Positions 43,871 through 53,422 of a stretch of DNA of 64,000 nt are shown here, piece after piece (the first letter of the stretch is position 1; each line of letters begins with the position of its first letter). Origin of the DNA: Streptomyces coacervatus. GTDB taxonomy: Bacteria > Actinomycetota > Actinomycetes > Streptomycetales > Streptomycetaceae. The stretch lies in the NCBI RefSeq assembly GCF_029223485.1, contig NZ_JARHTP010000004.1, positions 310,001 through 374,000 of the forward strand. Reading direction: 5' to 3'. The position numbers were made by a program, and so were the translations under genes. The notes under the pieces are model-generated. The model searched no databases, was not told the origin of the DNA, and worked only from the letters and a program-made list of their open reading frames with translations.

Positions 43871-45304
43871 ATGTCCGCGCTGCGCGCACGACTGACGGCG
43901 ATATTGCTCGCCGCGTGCCTCCTCTTCACCGGTCAGGCCCTGACCACACCGCAACATGCTGCCGCCGCCGATCCCGGCTACCTGATGGTGCACTTCACCG
44001 GGGACGGGGCGAACGGTCAGCAGATCTATTTCTCGCACAGCACGGACGGCCTGAACTGGAGTGATCTCAATGGCGGCGGGATAGCCCTGCGCTCCACGGT
44101 CGGCACGCGCGGAGTACGCGACCCCGCACTGGTGCGCTCCCCCGACGGGAGCCGGTACTGGATCATCGCGACCGACCTGTGCATCGGCTGCGGGCAGAAC
44201 TGGGACCAGGCCGTGAACAACGCCAGCCGCAACATCGTGGTGTGGGAGTCGACGGACCTGGTCAACTGGTCGCAGCCGTGGCTGCTCAACGTCGCCGGCG
44301 CGATCCCCGACGGGCGCAACGCGTGGGCGCCGGAGGCGATCTGGAACCCGGAGACCAACGACTACGTCCTGTACTGGGCGACGAACGCGACCCTCAACGG
44401 CGTACTCAAGCACCGTATCTACTACGCCCGCACCACCGACTTCCACACCATCACCACCCCGCAGGTGTACATCGACCGCCCCGGCACCCAGGGCATCATC
44501 GACACCCAGATCGTCGGGGTACCGGCCGGAGTCGGCAACTACCGCTACGTACGGGCCTCCGGCGACGGCCAGATCACGCTCGAAGGCAGCAACTCGATCC
44601 TCGGCACCTGGACCAACCTCGGCAACCTCTCCGGCATCGGCCTGACCGGCTCGCAGGTCGAAGGCCCGATGTGGATGAAGGCCAACGGCCGCAACGAGTG
44701 GGCCCTCTACCTCGACCAGTACGCCTCAGGGGGCGGTTACATGCCGGTCCTGACGACCGACCCGTCCAATCCTGCGACCTACCGGAAGCAGGCGTCGGGA
44801 AGCTACAACATGGGCGGCACGAAGAAGCGCCACGGCTGGATCCTGAACCTGACGGCCGCCGAGGAGAGCCGTGTGCTCGCCCGCTGGCCCAACACCGCGA
44901 TCAACCGGCTCCAGTCGTACAACTTCCAGGACCGGTACGTCCGGCACACCAACTTCGACGTACGCATCGACCCGAACGTCAGCCCCGCCGAGGACGCCCA
45001 GTTCCGGCTGCGGCCCGGCCTTGCAGGCACCGGCACCGTCTCCTTCGAGTCGGTGAACTTCCCCGGCTACTTCCTGCGCCACTCCGACTACGACTTCCAG
45101 CTGGCCCACAACGACGGAAGCAGCCAGTTCGCCCAGGACGCCACCTTCCGCAAGGTCGCCGGGCTCGCCGACGCGAGCTGGTCGTCGTTCCAGTCGTACA
45201 ACCACCCGGACCGCTACATCCGGCACTACGCATACGAGCTGCGGCTCGACCCGATCACCGACACGACGGGACGCAGCGACGCCACCTTCCGCGTGACGAG
45301 TTGA
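43871..45304 (+). CDS. Secreted GH43-type glycosidase with AbfB (CBM42) domain
   Basis: The 477-residue protein is started at ATG 43871, because AGGAG lies six bases before it; ATG 43865 is too close. The signal peptide covers about residues 1-33. Residues about 37-330 are a GH43-like beta-propeller: YLMVHFTGDGANGQQIYFSHSTDGLNW, VRDPALVRSPDGSRYWIIATD, APEAIWNPETNDYVLYWAT, IDTQIVGV and SQVEGPMWMKAN with the acid glutamate. Residues about 340-477 are an arabinose-binding AbfB trefoil: LQSYNFQDRYVRHTNFDVRI, FESVNFPGYFLRHSDYDFQL and QSYNHPDRYIRHYAYELRLD. It should act on arabinose-decorated polysaccharide outside the cell. Confidence 0.9.
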   Translation: MSALRARLTAILLAACLLFTGQALTTPQHAAAADPGYLMVHFTGDGANGQQIYFSHSTDGLNWSDLNGGGIALRSTVGTRGVRDPALVRSPDGSRYWIIATDLCIGCGQNWDQAVNNASRNIVVWESTDLVNWSQPWLLNVAGAIPDGRNAWAPEAIWNPETNDYVLYWATNATLNGVLKHRIYYARTTDFHTITTPQVYIDRPGTQGIIDTQIVGVPAGVGNYRYVRASGDGQITLEGSNSILGTWTNLGNLSGIGLTGSQVEGPMWMKANGRNEWALYLDQYASGGGYMPVLTTDPSNPATYRKQASGSYNMGGTKKRHGWILNLTAAEESRVLARWPNTAINRLQSYNFQDRYVRHTNFDVRIDPNVSPAEDAQFRLRPGLAGTGTVSFESVNFPGYFLRHSDYDFQLAHNDGSSQFAQDATFRKVAGLADASWSSFQSYNHPDRYIRHYAYELRLDPITDTTGRSDATFRVTS

Positions 45305-45327
45305 CCGATCACCTCACAACCCCTCTC

Positions 45328-45453
45328 AATACATCCAATGTTTGGTTTGGTCGCCAGGGCCGCAAGCGCGCAATTGGCGTGAGATTGCGAAGACTTACGT
45401 CACGGGGCTAGACGGGAACAACGCTCATACTCGTTAATACATCCCATGTATTA
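45328..45453. promoter_or_regulatory. Paired operators before the first fucosidase
   Basis: TAATACATCCCATGTATTA (45435-45453) is a perfect 19-base palindrome. A weaker copy, AATACATCCAATGTTTG, lies at 45328-45344. The centres are 108 bases apart. A pair of the same type precedes the second fucosidase gene. Confidence 0.8.
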
Positions 45454-45534
45454 GGGGCGCGAGCCGCGCTGCCGCCTTGCCCGCAGCCGCCGACTCCGGG
45501 CGGGGTTCCGACGACCGAACAGGACGAATACACA

Positions 45535-47871
45535 GTGCCGGAATCCATCTCACGAAGATCAGTTCTTGCCGGAATGGCGGCCATGACGGTGGCCGCCACG
45601 GTCGGCTCCGCCGCGCTGGCAACACCTGCGTATGCGGCGACGGCCGGCGCCCCGCTGCCGCTCCCTCCCCTGCGGATCCCCAAGGTCGACCTGGGCCTGG
45701 AGCAGCAGCCCGACTCCAAGATCCAGTGGCTGATGGACGCCAAGCTGGGCATGTTCATCCATTGGGGGCCGTACGCGGGCCCGGCCAAGGGCGAGTGGTG
45801 GATGCACAACGGGCCCGTCACGCCCGCGGACTACCGGAAGTACGTCACCGACGCGACGAGTGAGCAGTTCACCGCGGACGCCTACAACCCGGCGGCCTGG
45901 GCGCAGTTGGCGAAGGATTTCGGGGCGAAGTACACGACGCTGACCACCCGTCACCACGACGGGTTCGCGATGTGGCCGCTGAACCACCCCAACGCCTGGA
46001 GCGCCGGACAGGCACCGCTGGGCCGTGACTTCGTCAAGGACTATGTGGCGGCGGTACGTGCGGCCGGGCTGAAGGTGGGCCTGTACTACTCGCCCATCGA
46101 CTGGCGCTACCCCGGCTACTACGACGTCACCGGCACCAACTGCGCGAGCAACCCGTGGAATTACACCACCGATCCGGCGCACAAGGAGAACGCGCGGATC
46201 ATGAAGACCGAGGTGTACCAGTCGGTCAAGGAGCTGGTCACCCAGTACGGCGTGATCGACGACCTGTGGTGGGACGGCGGCTGGATCGCCGAGCAGGGCA
46301 GCGACGCGGACGGCGCGTTCTTCTGGGAGCCCGGCCAGTTCCGTGACACCGCCAACCAGTGGCAGGTGGACGCCACTTACGGCGAGACGGACTCCAGCGG
46401 CAAGCCGCTCGGACTGATGGGCATGGTCCGCAAGCACCAGCCCGACATCGTCGCCACCTCACGCTCCGGCTGGAAGGGCGACTACGACAGCGACGAGGGT
46501 CCGGGGGTTCCGAGCGGGGCGATCCGCACCGGCAGGCTCGTCGAGAAGGTCTTCAGCATCATCGGCACGTGGGGCTACTCCAACACCGCTGTCATGGGCT
46601 ACGGCACAGCCATGAACATCCTGGTCAACTGCTGGGTGCGGAACATGACCGTGATGGTCAACGTCGGCCCGGACCGGCACGGCACCGTCTCCGACGGCCA
46701 GGCCGGCCTGCTGCGTCAGATCGGCGCCTTCATGACCGCCTGCGGTCAGTCCGTCTACGGCACTCGCGGCGGACCGTGGAACCCGGTCGACGGCCAGTAC
46801 GGCTTCACGTACAAGGACAACACCTTTTACACCCACCTGCTGCCCGGCTACAGCGGCACCGCCTTCACCACTCCGTCGATCGGGGACGCCCAGGTCACGC
46901 GGGTCTTCGATGTGCGCTCCGGTGCCAACCTGACGTTCTCGGTCGCAGGCGACGGCCGGGTCACGATCAACGGCATCGACCGCACCACCCACCCCCAGGA
47001 CAGCGTCGTCGGCGTCACCCTGGACCGCCCCGTGCAGCCGGGCGACATCGCCGCCGGCCGGACCGCGACCGCCGACAGCGAGGAGACCTCCAAGGGCAAC
47101 ACCGCGGCGAAGGCGGTCGACGGGGCCACCTCCACCCGCTGGTGCGCCAACGACGGCAACACCGGCCACTGGCTCAAGGTCGACCTCGGCTCGACCCGCT
47201 CCCTGACCGGCACCCGGATCGCCTGGGAACTGGACAAGACCAACTACCAGTACAAGATCGAGGGCTCCACCGACAACAGCACGTGGACCACGCTCGTCGA
47301 CAACACCGCCACCGCCGGCACGAGCCAGGTCCAGACGGCCGTGTTCCAGACCCAGGCACGCCACGTCCGCGTCACCGTCACCGGGCTGCCCGCCGGGGTG
47401 TACGCGTCCATCCGCAGCCTGGAGGTCTACGACCGGCCCTTCACCGCGGACCTGGGCACCTACAAGGTGATCAACCGCAACAGCGGCAAGGCGCTGGACG
47501 TCAGCAACGCCTCGACCGCCGACGGCGCCACACTCATCCAGTGGCCCTACGGCGGCGGGACCAACCAGCAGTGGAGCCTCCTGCCGAACACCGACGGATC
47601 GTTCCGACTGGCCAACGTCAAGAGCGGCAAGCTCCTGCAGAGCCCGGGCAGCACCCAGGGCGCCACCCTGGCCCAGGAGTCCGACAACGGCGGTGACAAC
47701 CAGTGGTGGAAGCTGGTCCCCTCGGCCACCAGCGGCTACCACCGGCTCGTCAACGTCCGCACCGGCTGGTGCGCCGACGTCGCCAACGCCTCCACCGCCG
47801 ACGGCACCAACGTCATCCAGTGGCCCATCACCGGCGGCTCCAACCAGGACTGGCAGATCGTCAGCCTCTGA
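45535..47871 (+). CDS. Secreted GH29 alpha-L-fucosidase with CBM32-like and CBM13 modules
   Basis: The 778-residue protein starts at GTG 45535 and has a twin-arginine signal (SRRSVLAGMAAMTVAATVGS). Residues about 55-400 are the GH29 barrel: MFIHWGPYAGPAKGEWW (His76), TTRHHDGFAMW, GLKVGLYYSPIDWRYPGYY, and LWWDGGW whose Asp247 is the expected nucleophile. A C-terminal beta-sandwich follows. Residues about 505-640 are an F5/8 type C (CBM32-like) module (GRTATADSEETSKGNTAAKA, WLKVDLGSTRSLTG). The last ~130 residues are a ricin-type trefoil. It would release fucose from glycans outside the cell. A strong terminator follows. Confidence 0.94.
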   Translation: MPESISRRSVLAGMAAMTVAATVGSAALATPAYAATAGAPLPLPPLRIPKVDLGLEQQPDSKIQWLMDAKLGMFIHWGPYAGPAKGEWWMHNGPVTPADYRKYVTDATSEQFTADAYNPAAWAQLAKDFGAKYTTLTTRHHDGFAMWPLNHPNAWSAGQAPLGRDFVKDYVAAVRAAGLKVGLYYSPIDWRYPGYYDVTGTNCASNPWNYTTDPAHKENARIMKTEVYQSVKELVTQYGVIDDLWWDGGWIAEQGSDADGAFFWEPGQFRDTANQWQVDATYGETDSSGKPLGLMGMVRKHQPDIVATSRSGWKGDYDSDEGPGVPSGAIRTGRLVEKVFSIIGTWGYSNTAVMGYGTAMNILVNCWVRNMTVMVNVGPDRHGTVSDGQAGLLRQIGAFMTACGQSVYGTRGGPWNPVDGQYGFTYKDNTFYTHLLPGYSGTAFTTPSIGDAQVTRVFDVRSGANLTFSVAGDGRVTINGIDRTTHPQDSVVGVTLDRPVQPGDIAAGRTATADSEETSKGNTAAKAVDGATSTRWCANDGNTGHWLKVDLGSTRSLTGTRIAWELDKTNYQYKIEGSTDNSTWTTLVDNTATAGTSQVQTAVFQTQARHVRVTVTGLPAGVYASIRSLEVYDRPFTADLGTYKVINRNSGKALDVSNASTADGATLIQWPYGGGTNQQWSLLPNTDGSFRLANVKSGKLLQSPGSTQGATLAQESDNGGDNQWWKLVPSATSGYHRLVNVRTGWCADVANASTADGTNVIQWPITGGSNQDWQIVSL

Positions 47872-47904
47872 CCGGCCGCCCGCGAGGCCGTACTGACGGC
47901 GAAG

Positions 47905-47937
47905 ACGGGGTCGCGTCCTGCCGGGACGTGACCCCGT
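47905..47937 (+). terminator. Terminator after the first fucosidase
   Basis: ACGGGGTC (47905-47912) pairs with GACCCCGT (47930-47937), and inside it CGTCC (47914-47918) pairs with GGACG (47924-47928). The long GC-rich stem sits about 34 bases after the stop. Confidence 0.8.
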
Positions 47938-47959
47938 TCCCCGAACGGCCGGGAGAACA

Positions 47960-47972
47960 ACGAAAGTTTCGT
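47960..47972. promoter_or_regulatory. CGAAA-N-TTTCG operator before the GH5 gene
   Basis: ACGAAAGTTTCGT is a perfect 13-base palindrome 80 bases before the GH5 start. A degenerate copy, CGGAAAGTTCGG, follows at 47973-47984. From established knowledge, CGAAAcTTTCG-like repeats lie upstream of xylanase and other hemicellulase genes of Streptomyces and mediate their repression. Confidence 0.75.
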
Positions 47973-48051
47973 CGGAAAGTTCGGCACCCTTTGAGCCGCC
48001 TGTGACCACCAAGGGAGGCAAGGCCCACTCGACTTCCAGAACGGATGAGCA

Positions 48052-49803
48052 ATGACGGCAAGGCAGCAGGCCGCCCGGCACCGCAGGCGCAGGCTCGGCT
48101 TGGTGGTGGGGGCCCCGCTGGCGCTGATCGCCGCGGGCGTTCTCGCATACGGCACGGAATTCGGCCCGTTCGGCGAGGGTTCCCGGTCGCAGGCGGACGC
48201 GGCGCCCGCGGTTTCCGATGACGCGATGACGGCAGTGGCCGCGATGCAGCCGGGCTGGAACCTGGGCAACAGCCTGGACGCCGGCACCGACGAGACGTCG
48301 TGGGGCCAGCCCCGCACCACCAAAGCCATGCTCGACAAGCTCCGTTCCCAGGGCTTCCGCAGCATCCGCATCCCCGTGACATGGAGCGACCACCAGCAAT
48401 CGGCGCCGGGCTACGCCATCGACAAGGCCTACCTGAGCCGCGTCAAGCAGGTCGTCGACTGGGCCCTGGACGACGGCCTCTACGTGATGCTCAACATCCA
48501 TCACGACTCATGGCAATGGGCCGGCAAGATGCCCACCGACCACGACGCGGTGCTCGCCCGCTACGAAGCGACCTGGACCCAGATCGCCGGCACGTTCCGG
48601 AACGAGCCCGGCCGGCTGACCTTCGAGAGCATCAACGAGCCGACGTTCGACGGCTCCGACAACTCACTCAAGGCCAAGCTGCTCAACGAGCTGAACACGT
48701 CCTTCCACGACGTCGTGCGCAAGTCCGGCGGCAACAACGCCAAGCGGCTGCTCGTGCTGCCCACCATGGTCGACACTCCGGACCAGGCCCTGATGGACAA
48801 CCTGGCCACCACCATCAAGTCGCTGCACGACCCGAGGCTGGTCGCCAGCGTGCACTACTACGGCTACTGGCCGTTCAGCACGAACCTCGCAGGCTCCACC
48901 CGTTTCGACGCCGCGGCCCAATCCGACATGGCCAAGGTGTTCAAGCGGGCACACGACACCTTCGTCGCCAAGGGAGTCCCCGTCGTCATCGGTGAGTACG
49001 GCGTGCTCGGCTACGACTTCGGCCCCGACGGCGTGGAGCGCGGCGAAATGCTGAAGTACTTCGAGGCATTCGGCAACGCGGCCCGCACCAACGGGGTCAC
49101 CGACCTCCTGTGGGACAACGGCGCGTTCTTCGACCGCAGCAAGCTGCGGTGGAAGGATGCCGGACTGTTCCGCCAGATGAGGTCGAGCTGGACGACACGC
49201 TCGGGAACGGCCTCCTCGGACCTGGTCTTCGTGCCCCGGTCCGGGCACATCCCGGACCGGACACTCACCCTGAACCCGAACCGCACCACCTTCAAGGGAC
49301 TCAAGGCAGGCAGTGTCACGCTGGCCAAGGGCAGGGACTACACCCTCTCCGGCAACCGGCTGACGCTGAAGGCGGCGACGCTCACCAGGCTGGCAGGCGA
49401 CCGCGCCTACGGCGTCCGCGCGACACTCCAGGCCGAGTTCTCCAAGGGCGTGCCCTGGCAGATCAAGGTGATCTCGAACAGCACGCCCGTACTCTCGAAC
49501 GCCACCGGAACGACCGGTTCCGTGCGCATCCCCACCCAGTTCCGGGGCGACCTGCTGGCGACGATGGAGTCCAAGTATGCCGAGGGCGGCAACGCCGGAC
49601 CGCTCGACTGGACTCCGTACCAGCAGTTCACCAAGGCCTTCTCGCCTGGCTACACCGGCAACGGCATCACGCTCACGCGTGACTTCCTCGACTCGCTTCG
49701 CGACGGCGCACGGGTGAACCTCACCTTCCATTTCTGGAGCGGTGCCAAGGTGACGTACTACGTGACCAAGTCCGGTGGCACGGTGGTCGGTTCGACGTCC
49801 TGA
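48052..49803 (+). CDS. Secreted GH5 endoglucanase-type glycosidase with X2 module
   Basis: The 583-residue protein starts at ATG 48052. A basic N-terminus (RQQAARHRRRRLG) and one hydrophobic segment form a signal or anchor. Residues about 60-375 are a GH5 barrel of the cellulase type: MQPGWNLGNSLDAGTDETSWG, IRIPVTW, MLNIHHD, acid/base Glu196 in INEP and nucleophile Glu315 in VIGEYG. Residues about 385-475 are a CBM_X2-like immunoglobulin module (RTLTLNPNRTTFKGLKAGSV), followed by a further beta-sandwich ending YYVTKSGGTVVGS. It would cleave cellulose or a related beta-glucan or mannan. The xylanase-type operator upstream fits carbohydrate repression. Confidence 0.93.
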   Translation: MTARQQAARHRRRRLGLVVGAPLALIAAGVLAYGTEFGPFGEGSRSQADAAPAVSDDAMTAVAAMQPGWNLGNSLDAGTDETSWGQPRTTKAMLDKLRSQGFRSIRIPVTWSDHQQSAPGYAIDKAYLSRVKQVVDWALDDGLYVMLNIHHDSWQWAGKMPTDHDAVLARYEATWTQIAGTFRNEPGRLTFESINEPTFDGSDNSLKAKLLNELNTSFHDVVRKSGGNNAKRLLVLPTMVDTPDQALMDNLATTIKSLHDPRLVASVHYYGYWPFSTNLAGSTRFDAAAQSDMAKVFKRAHDTFVAKGVPVVIGEYGVLGYDFGPDGVERGEMLKYFEAFGNAARTNGVTDLLWDNGAFFDRSKLRWKDAGLFRQMRSSWTTRSGTASSDLVFVPRSGHIPDRTLTLNPNRTTFKGLKAGSVTLAKGRDYTLSGNRLTLKAATLTRLAGDRAYGVRATLQAEFSKGVPWQIKVISNSTPVLSNATGTTGSVRIPTQFRGDLLATMESKYAEGGNAGPLDWTPYQQFTKAFSPGYTGNGITLTRDFLDSLRDGARVNLTFHFWSGAKVTYYVTKSGGTVVGSTS

Positions 49804-49904
49804 ACCACCCCCTCGATGCAAGGGCGCCCGAAGGACCGGAGGCCGCTGACCGGCTTCCGGCCCTTCGGGACGGACCGTACGGGGCTCCGCACGCCGCGAA
49901 ATCC

Positions 49905-51113
49905 CTACCGGACATGACGCGCGATGCCGGTCGCCTTCGCCATCAGCCACTCCAGCGGGCCACGCGAGACGTACCGCGACCAGAGCGTCGCGAAGACCGC
50001 GACAGCCGCGATGAAGCCGAGCAGCACGTGCAGCGGCGACCCGGGCAGCTCCTCGATGCCCAGGAACCGAATGCCGACGATGTGGAAGACATAGGCCGTC
50101 AGCGACATGGAACCGACCGCAATGACCGGCCGGGCCAGCCGGCGCAGGCGAGGAAGGTGGTCCATGGCGGCCAGGCAGGCGGTCACGACGGTGATCGCCA
50201 CGCCGGTGTTGCCGAGGATCGACAGGGTCGTCTCGCTGTGCGGGGAGGCCGCCAGCAGCCAGTAGGGAGTGTCACCGAAGGGGTAACCGGCCGTGTCGGA
50301 CCACCACGCACTCGCCGGGTTCCCGCCCCACCCCGATGCGCTCAGCGCCGAAAGCGCACCCGGCACGAGGTGGAGCGCCAGCCAGGAGCCGCCGTAGCCG
50401 ATGACCGCGAGCACGACGCCGGTCAGCGCGAGGCGCAGGCGTACGGCGGTGGCTGCCAGGTCGAGGCGGGCGACGGCCATGCCCGCGATGACGAACGGGA
50501 CCCACGTCAGGGCCGGATAGCTTCCGGTGAAGAGCAGGGACAGCAGGCCGTCGGGCTCACCGGGCGAGGGGAATCCGCCGTCGCCGAGCGCCGGCTTCAC
50601 CACGTACAGCACCTGGGGCAGGACGAGGGCCGTGCCCGCCGCCGTCACCGCCAGAGCGCCGGCGCTGAGTCGATACAACGGCAGGACGAACAGGAAGTAG
50701 ACGCCGTAGAAGGCCAGGATCACCTCGACCGGGGTGCCCGACATGGTCAGCGCGGTGCCCAGGGCCAGCAGGATCACGGCTCGGATGACCACCTTGGCGG
50801 CGGCCTGACGTCCGGCCCGGCCCGTCTTCGGCGCGCTGCGCCCGGTGATGAGCACGATGGCGAAGCCGGCCAGGAAGGCGAAGAGGGCCGAGGAACGGCC
50901 GTGGGCCAGCTCCATCAGGAACCCGGTCACTCCGCCCTCGCTCGGGTCGGGTCCGACATGGGCCGCGTACATGCCGAACACGGCGAGTCCGCGGGCCAGG
51001 TCCACGCCGATCAGCCGGCCCACGCCGGGCGTGGCTGTCCGGGGTTCATTGCTCTCGCGTATCGGGGACTCCGCGCCGAACGAGGGCATCGCGGTGTCTG
51101 AGTGCTGTGTCAT
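49905..51113 (-). CDS. DUF418/heparan-glucosaminide acyltransferase-like membrane protein
   Basis: The 402-residue protein starts at ATG 51113. After about 35 soluble residues come some ten membrane helices. The first has RLIGVDLARGLAVFGMYAAHVGPD, the catalytic-histidine type motif of HGSNAT_cat/DUF1624 and acyltransferase-3-like proteins; near the C-terminus is the DUF418 pattern PVIAVGSMSLTAYVFHIVG. Such proteins may transfer acyl groups to cell-surface glycans. It is divergent from a two-component system 165 bases away and could be its target. The intervening region has stems CCCGCCG/CGGCGGG (51172-51187) and GTATC/GATAC (51147-51193). Confidence 0.85.
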   Translation of the reverse strand: MTQHSDTAMPSFGAESPIRESNEPRTATPGVGRLIGVDLARGLAVFGMYAAHVGPDPSEGGVTGFLMELAHGRSSALFAFLAGFAIVLITGRSAPKTGRAGRQAAAKVVIRAVILLALGTALTMSGTPVEVILAFYGVYFLFVLPLYRLSAGALAVTAAGTALVLPQVLYVVKPALGDGGFPSPGEPDGLLSLLFTGSYPALTWVPFVIAGMAVARLDLAATAVRLRLALTGVVLAVIGYGGSWLALHLVPGALSALSASGWGGNPASAWWSDTAGYPFGDTPYWLLAASPHSETTLSILGNTGVAITVVTACLAAMDHLPRLRRLARPVIAVGSMSLTAYVFHIVGIRFLGIEELPGSPLHVLLGFIAAVAVFATLWSRYVSRGPLEWLMAKATGIARHVR

Positions 51114-51277
51114 GGCTCTCAGGCTGGAAGACGGGCCGGCCAGGGAGTATCCGGCGACAGGCTGCGCTGTCCCCGCCGACCGGCGGGTGATACCCCGCCG
51201 TACAGCTGGAGCTGCCGCTCGTCGGGCCACGCGGACTCTCGCGGGCCTTAAGGTCGAGGCTGCAAAGGCCGGGTGGC

Positions 51278-51973
51278 ATGGACGAATCCGAGGCGGAGCG
51301 CGTGATCCGGGTAGTGGTGGTGGACGACGAGGCACTGGTCCGGTCGGGGTTCGGGCTCATCCTGGGCGCGTCCGACGACATCGAGGTCGTCGCGACCTCG
51401 AGCGGGGGCGAGGCCGTCGAGACCGTCCGCCGGGAGCGGCCCGACGTGGTGCTGCTGGACATCCGGATGCCTGACGTCGACGGGCTCACCGTGCTGCGCG
51501 AGCTGCGGACGATGCCGGACGCTCCGGTGGTGGCGATGCTGACGACGTTCGACGCCGACGAGTACATCCTGACCGCGCTGCACTCCGGCGCGGCCGGTTT
51601 CCTGCTCAAGGACACCGAGCCGGAGCAGCTCGCCCAACTGGTGCGCACCCTGGCCGCGGGCGGCGTGGTGCTGTCCCCCAAGGCGTCCCGGACACTGCTG
51701 CACAGCCACCCCGGCAACGAGGCGGCGGTCGACGAGGAGGCAGCCCGCGTCCGCCTGCTCACCGCCCGCGAGCGCGACGTCCTCGTCCTGGTGGCGGAAG
51801 GGCTGTCGAACGCCGAGATCGGGGCGCGCATCCACCTGGGCGCGGGCACGGTCAAGGACCACGTCAGCTCGATCCTCACCAAGCTGCGGGTGACCAGCCG
51901 GGTGCAGGCCGCGCTGCTGGCGCAGCGGGCGGGACTGCTCGACGGGCGTCCACGGTCGGAGGCCGGGCGATGA
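51278..51973 (+). CDS. NarL/LuxR-type response regulator
   Basis: The 231-residue regulator starts at ATG 51278 (GTG 51302 is also possible). The receiver domain has VVVVDDEALVRSGF, phospho-acceptor Asp61 in VVLLDIRMPD, Thr in AMLTTF and Lys in FLLKDTEPEQL. A LuxR HTH follows at about 160-225 (LTARERDVLVLVAEGLSNAEIGARIHLGAGTVKDHV). It overlaps the kinase start by four bases. The usual order (kinase first) is reversed compared with the pair at 4.3-6.1 kb. It may control the divergent membrane protein gene. Confidence 0.95.
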   Translation: MDESEAERVIRVVVVDDEALVRSGFGLILGASDDIEVVATSSGGEAVETVRRERPDVVLLDIRMPDVDGLTVLRELRTMPDAPVVAMLTTFDADEYILTALHSGAAGFLLKDTEPEQLAQLVRTLAAGGVVLSPKASRTLLHSHPGNEAAVDEEAARVRLLTARERDVLVLVAEGLSNAEIGARIHLGAGTVKDHVSSILTKLRVTSRVQAALLAQRAGLLDGRPRSEAGR

Positions 51974-53088
51974 CCCGGCCACTCGCACTGTGGCAGCGTG
52001 TGCCCGCACCGGTCGCCGACCTCGTCGTGGTGGCGGCTGCCGCCGTGGACGTATGGCTGAACCTGTGGGACGACTCGCGCCTCGGCGTCGCGCTGGCCGC
52101 CCTCGGCTGCGCCGCGTTGGCGTTCCGGCGCCGGTTCCCGCTCGGCGTCTTCCTGTTCACCCTGCCGGTCGCGCTGACGCAGGATGTCGCCGTCGCACCA
52201 CTCGTGGCTCTGTTCACCCTGGCCGAACGCTCCCGCAACCGAGCACTCCTTGCGGTGTGCGTCGCCACGTCCGCCGTCGCAAGCAGCACTCCGTGGCCCC
52301 TCGGCGGCATCACCGAGTTCGGCCGGGCCATGACGCTGATCGCCTTCGTGTACAGCCTGGCGACCGCTGCCGCCCCGGTCCTCTTCGGGCAGCTCCTTCA
52401 GACGCAACGGGACTTGTCACGGCGGCTGACAGAGATCGAGGAGGCCAGGGCGCACGAGCGGGCACTGCACGCCCAGGCCGTACTCGCCCGCGAACGCGCC
52501 CAACTCGCTCGCGAGATGCACGACGTGGTCTCCCACCAGGTCAGCCTGATCGCCGTACAGGCCGGAGCTCTGCAGGTGGCCGCCAAGGACCCGGAGGCCA
52601 AAGAGGCCGCCCGCACGATCCGTTCACTGAGCGTCACCACGCTTGACGAACTGCGCACCATGGTCACGCTGTTGCGCGCCTCCGGCGGCCGCGCCACCGA
52701 GCTGACGCCGCAGCCCACCCTGGCCGACCTGAACAAACTGGTGCAATCGAGCGGTACTCAGGCGCAGTTGAAGGGTGCGCTTCCGCCCACCGTGGGTACA
52801 CCCGCCCAACGGGCCCTCTACCGTGCGGTCCAGGAGGCATTGACCAACGTCCGCAAGCACGCCCCCGGCGCCACGGCCTCAGTGGAGCTGTGGCAGGACG
52901 GCAAGGACATCGGAGTGACCGTCACCAACACCCCGCCCACGCGCCCCTCCCTCCCGCTCCCCGGGTCACAGCAGGGTTTGGTGGGGCTGCGGGAACGGGC
53001 CGAGATCCTGCACGGCACCCTGGAATCCGGCCCGACCGCGGAGGGCGGCTACCGAGTGCGGCTCCGGATTCCCCTCAGCACGGACTGA
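51970..53088 (+). CDS. NarL-system sensor histidine kinase (HisKA_3 type)
   Basis: The 372-residue kinase has about five hydrophobic segments in residues 15-140 (VVVAAAAVDVWLNLW, VALAALGCAALAF, GVFLFTLPVALTQDVAV), a coiled stretch, then HisKA_3 with REMHDVVSHQVSLIAV (His184) and a GHKL domain (ALYRAVQEALTNVRKHAPGA, GLVGLRERAEILHG). It overlaps the response regulator gene and forms a two-gene operon with it. Short outer loops suggest a membrane-linked signal such as cell envelope stress. Confidence 0.94.
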   Translation: MTRPLALWQRVPAPVADLVVVAAAAVDVWLNLWDDSRLGVALAALGCAALAFRRRFPLGVFLFTLPVALTQDVAVAPLVALFTLAERSRNRALLAVCVATSAVASSTPWPLGGITEFGRAMTLIAFVYSLATAAAPVLFGQLLQTQRDLSRRLTEIEEARAHERALHAQAVLARERAQLAREMHDVVSHQVSLIAVQAGALQVAAKDPEAKEAARTIRSLSVTTLDELRTMVTLLRASGGRATELTPQPTLADLNKLVQSSGTQAQLKGALPPTVGTPAQRALYRAVQEALTNVRKHAPGATASVELWQDGKDIGVTVTNTPPTRPSLPLPGSQQGLVGLRERAEILHGTLESGPTAEGGYRVRLRIPLSTD

Positions 53089-53422
53089 GACCGATCGGAG
53101 GGCCAGGGCGCGGATGCCGTGCGGGTGGTGTCGCGGGCGGCCTTCACCCGTGGCCGTCCCGGCACTGGCTGGACTGTCGCAGGGGCGCGTCCACGAGTTG
53201 CCGACGAGGGCGGGCGTGTTCAGGCATGTATCGAAGTCGAACGGGGCGGCCGGATCGTCGTCCGGCTGGTACGGCCGCTGGTTCGTCGGCGGTCCGGCCA
53301 CACCCTCTGCGACGTCGCCTGACAGACGCTCGACGCCGTGAAGCGGCCACCGCACCCTGACGCAGAACAGGGGTCTGGCCGCTTGCACGACGTCGAGCCG
53401 TCGGACAACCCGCCTGAAGTAC
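53089..53422. other. Gap between the kinase and the convergent MFS gene
   Basis: About 330 bases with no gene I can support. A minus-strand frame contains RPYQPDDDPAAPFDFDTCLN and TPALVGNSW, and a plus-strand frame ACIEVERGGRIVVRLVRPLV, but neither has a recognisable family, a ribosome binding site or full length. It may be remnant DNA. Confidence 0.3.

Noticed and set aside
53119..53322. Small plus-strand frame ending VVRLVRPLVRRRSGHTLCDVA
   Set aside because: No ribosome binding site, no recognised family, and an equally protein-like frame on the other strand; coding cannot be decided.
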